Part shown: positions 61,660 to 64,000 of the stretch, in pieces | How the letters are laid out: the number at the start of each line of letters is the position of its first letter | Position numbering within the stretch: position 1 is the stretch's first letter | From: Shewanella sp. 1CM18E | GTDB taxonomy: Bacteria > Pseudomonadota > Gammaproteobacteria > Enterobacterales > Shewanellaceae | NCBI RefSeq assembly: GCF_023161665.1 | Contig: NZ_JALNTW010000019.1 | Span: 1-64,000 of the forward strand | Direction of reading: 5' to 3' | DNA length: 64,000 bases | Translations under genes and position numbers: made by a program | The notes under the pieces: generated by a model | Told to the model about the DNA's origin: nothing | Seen by the model: the letters and a program-made list of their open reading frames with translations, nothing else | Database searches by the model: none

Positions 61660-62465
61660 TGCTGAATTACCGCAGCACTGGCAAAGTTGGCGCACCAGCC
61701 GTGGTGTTTCTTCACGGCTTTTTAGGCAGCCAACAAGATTGGCAAGACATAACTGAGCAGCTACAAAATGATTTTCACTGCATCAGCATCGATCTTCCCG
61801 GCCACGGTGACAATCAGCAGCAATTAGCAGAACAAGTGCTGCCAACACCCGGCTTCAAGCGCTGCGCAGAGCTAATAACGACGACTCTAGCAACGCTCAA
61901 TGTGCATAGTTACCACCTAGTTGGCTACTCACTTGGTGGCCGCATATCCTTGCATATTGCCAAGTTATATCCGGAGCAATTATTGAGTTTAGTGCTTGAA
62001 TCTTGCCACCCTGGGCTGCAAAGCCAAGCAGACAAAATTGCTCGCAAACAAAATGATGCAGCCTGGGCGGGTAAACTTAGCAGCATGCCGATTAGCGAGT
62101 TTCTAAAGCTTTGGTATCAACAAGCGGTCTTTAGCGATCTTACGCCAGCAGAGCAAAGCGCTTTAGTCACTAAACGCTCCGATAATAACCCATTCGCGTT
62201 GGCAAACTGCTATCAAGCAACATCGTTAGCCGAGCAAGATGATCTTTGGGATACTCCTGCGCAATTAAACATTAAAGTGCACTTTATTGCTGGCCATCAA
62301 GATAGTAAATTTATGGCGCTAGCGAGTCGTTGGCAGCAACAACAAAACATAATGCTACACACTATTGAAGCCAGCGGTCACAACGTACACTTAGCCGCAC
62401 CAAAGCAATTTGCGACTAAATTACAGCAGCTTTTTACTAAAAAAATCGATAACTCTAATAATTAA
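61659..62465 (+). CDS. menH: SHCHC synthase MenH
   Basis: A 268-residue alpha/beta-hydrolase that eliminates pyruvate from SEPHCHC to give SHCHC. The oxyanion region VVFLHGFLGSQQDW (about 15-28), the nucleophile elbow VGYSLGGRIS and the C-terminal His in SGHNVHLA are visible. It is translationally coupled to menD and 26 bp ahead of menC. Confidence 0.94.
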   Translation: MLNYRSTGKVGAPAVVFLHGFLGSQQDWQDITEQLQNDFHCISIDLPGHGDNQQQLAEQVLPTPGFKRCAELITTTLATLNVHSYHLVGYSLGGRISLHIAKLYPEQLLSLVLESCHPGLQSQADKIARKQNDAAWAGKLSSMPISEFLKLWYQQAVFSDLTPAEQSALVTKRSDNNPFALANCYQATSLAEQDDLWDTPAQLNIKVHFIAGHQDSKFMALASRWQQQQNIMLHTIEASGHNVHLAAPKQFATKLQQLFTKKIDNSNN

Positions 62466-62491
62466 ACTCACAAAATAATGCAGGCAAGCCA

Positions 62492-63559
62492 ATGACAACG
62501 ACGCAACAGCAATTAACGCCATTAACTCTAACTCAATTGAGTCTGCATCAATTTACTATCGATTTAGCCAAGTCATTACCTGTTGGCAAACAGCGTATTG
62601 AGCAGCGCAGCGGCCTTGTGTTAACAGGGATCGCAATCCAAGGTGATAATGAGTACCAAGCGTCTGTTGAGATCTCTCCGTTGTCAGGTGTTGATAGTGC
62701 AAAACAAAGCATTACAGGCTTTAGTCAGGAGTCGCTTGAACAAGTACAGCAACAACTCACTGCTGCTTTGCCATTGTTATTACAGCAGCCAGCTAACGCC
62801 CTGCTTGATTACAGTACCAACTCTCCTTCTATGGCTTTCGGATTAAGCCTGCTGCACGCCAAGCTCAACGGTAAACTTGATGGACACGTGCTCGCACCGC
62901 GCAGCGTACCACTTATCTACCGCGCGGCAGACGAGCCATTGTCCGCCATAAGCGAGCGAGTCAGCGCACTCGCCAGCAATGTCCACTCAGTCAAAGTCAA
63001 AGTAGCCCAAGACTCGCTTGAAGATGAAATTAAGCTCATTCATCAAATTTTGGCTATTCGTCCCGATCTCAAACTACGTTTAGATGCCAATCGAGGTTTT
63101 AGTCTAGAACAAGCCATCGAATTCGCTGCTTGCCTACCAATTGCTAATATTGAGTACATTGAGGAACCTTGCCAAAATCCTGATGACAACCAAGCGTTTT
63201 ATCAGGCGATAGAGATGCCATGGGCACTTGATGAATCGCTAAATAGCAGCGACTATCAATTTGAAATGCAAACGGGACTCACCGCGTTAATCATCAAACC
63301 TATGCTACTTGGCAGTATTGAAAAATTGCAGCAACTGGTTGAGGCAGCTACTGAACACGGCGTGCGCTGCATTCTGAGCTCAAGCTTAGAGGCAAGTTTA
63401 GGTATTGAGGCCTTAAGCCGCTTAGCGACGATTATTACTCCAGATGAGATCCCAGGGATTGATACCCTTAGCGCCTTTAGCCAAGATCTATTGGTAAGTT
63501 CAGGTAAAAGCGTTTGTTTGCAGCTTGATGATCTAAGCTTGATCTGCAGCGTTCAATAA
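62492..63559 (+). CDS. menC: o-Succinylbenzoate synthase MenC
   Basis: A 355-residue enolase-superfamily enzyme that dehydrates SHCHC to o-succinylbenzoate. The active-site pieces are visible: KVKVAQDS (catalytic Lys), RLDANRGFS (metal Asp), YIEEPCQNP (metal Glu), ALDESLNS (metal Asp) and LIIKPMLLGS (second Lys). Third gene of the men operon. Confidence 0.94.
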   Translation: MTTTQQQLTPLTLTQLSLHQFTIDLAKSLPVGKQRIEQRSGLVLTGIAIQGDNEYQASVEISPLSGVDSAKQSITGFSQESLEQVQQQLTAALPLLLQQPANALLDYSTNSPSMAFGLSLLHAKLNGKLDGHVLAPRSVPLIYRAADEPLSAISERVSALASNVHSVKVKVAQDSLEDEIKLIHQILAIRPDLKLRLDANRGFSLEQAIEFAACLPIANIEYIEEPCQNPDDNQAFYQAIEMPWALDESLNSSDYQFEMQTGLTALIIKPMLLGSIEKLQQLVEAATEHGVRCILSSSLEASLGIEALSRLATIITPDEIPGIDTLSAFSQDLLVSSGKSVCLQLDDLSLICSVQ

Positions 63560-63580
63560 ACCTAACAGCGACCCATTGAG

Positions 63581-64000
63581 ATGATAAACACGGCACAACT
63601 GATACTTTCACCTGTTCATCAACAGGCAGTAAGCAATGCTAAAGCTCCGGCTTATCGCGTTGATGGCAAGGCTGTAAATTATCAAACTTTAAGTCAGCTC
63701 GTTATCTCGCTAAGCCAGCAACTAGCCGCACAAGGCTTAAAAGCAGGTGATCGCCTTGCTTGCATAAGCCATAACAATCCCGAACAACTAACACTTTACT
63801 GGGCCTGTGTTGATAGTGGCATTGTGTTTTGCCCCATATCGCCGCGCTTTGCGCCGCAGCAAATCCTTGAACTGATCCACACTCATCAATACCGCGACTA
63901 TTGGCTTGAGCCAGAGCAAAGCGCAGAACTTAAGCAATTACTCAAATCTCAGCCAAATCTCAGCGGCATAAATGCTGATTTTGCTCTGCGAAGTCGCAGC
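63581..64000 (+). CDS. menE: o-Succinylbenzoate-CoA ligase MenE, 5' part
   Basis: The first 140 codons of an AMP-binding ligase, open to the end of the window. The N-terminal part (KAPAYRVDGKAVNYQTL, GDRLACISHNNPEQLTLYWA) has the usual ligase opening. It lies 21 bp after menC, as in other menDHCE clusters, and would activate o-succinylbenzoate with CoA. The P-loop and C-terminal domain are outside the window. Confidence 0.88.
   Translation, partial: MINTAQLILSPVHQQAVSNAKAPAYRVDGKAVNYQTLSQLVISLSQQLAAQGLKAGDRLACISHNNPEQLTLYWACVDSGIVFCPISPRFAPQQILELIHTHQYRDYWLEPEQSAELKQLLKSQPNLSGINADFALRSRS

Overview
The window reads as chromosomal DNA of a marine gammaproteobacterium, most likely Shewanella. 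The basis is several periplasmic multiheme c-type cytochromes, a DddY-type DMSP lyase next to a two-gene flavocytochrome acrylate reductase, the cpxRA/cpxP/fieF and glnLG neighbourhoods, menDHCE, and moderate GC. No rRNA, tRNA, CRISPR array, prophage or intact insertion sequence was seen. Layout: 0-2.6 kb holds a small membrane protein, a membrane-anchored XRE regulator, a beta-propeller protein and a small secreted protein. 2.7-5.6 kb holds a PrnB-like (tryptophan-dioxygenase fold) protein with a kynureninase-like PLP enzyme and a divergent Lrp/AsnC regulator. 5.7-9.1 kb is a NemR-type electrophile-stress cluster (nemR, yqhD, DJ-1/PfpI, GST) with two matching operators. 9.2-13.8 kb carries a lysozyme-inhibitor lipoprotein, a pilin-like protein, a DUF4124 protein and glnL-glnG behind an NtrC box. 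13.9-17.6 kb is fieF, cpxP and cpxRA with a CpxR box. The metabolic centrepiece is 18.4-26.7 kb: LysR, porin, dddY, ardB, ardA, LysR and acuI. DddY would cleave DMSP in the periplasm to dimethyl sulfide and acrylate. ArdAB would use acrylate as a respiratory electron acceptor, giving propionate. AcuI would clear acryloyl-CoA that forms inside the cell. A palindromic box, TGGAA-N4-TTCCA, lies before dddY and twice before ardA, suggesting one regulon. Next come aldB and the glycyl-radical enzyme/activase pair yjjI-yjjW (26.9-31.1 kb). A 1.1-kb gene-free stretch (31.5-32.6 kb) follows, packed with short perfect hairpins. 32.6-36.4 kb has a GNAT acetyltransferase, an ArsR regulator, an ArsP-like permease, a LysR regulator and trmL, followed by a short direct repeat. 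36.6-45.0 kb has an active/inactive M16 peptidase pair, a PilZ protein, a putative metallopeptidase, a methyltransferase and a PAS-GGDEF-EAL protein. 45.2-54.1 kb is mostly housekeeping and uncharacterised genes. 54.2-57.2 kb is a respiratory operon preceded by a perfect FNR-type box: a small membrane protein, an NrfB-like pentaheme cytochrome, NrfC- and NrfD-like subunits, and a stand-alone tetraheme domain resembling the heme domain of fumarate reductase. It contains no recognisable terminal reductase. Two diverged LysR-type genes follow, then menD-menH-menC and the 5' part of menE, which runs off the window. The anaerobic parts fit one physiology: menaquinone (men genes) would feed periplasmic cytochromes that reduce acrylate and other acceptors.
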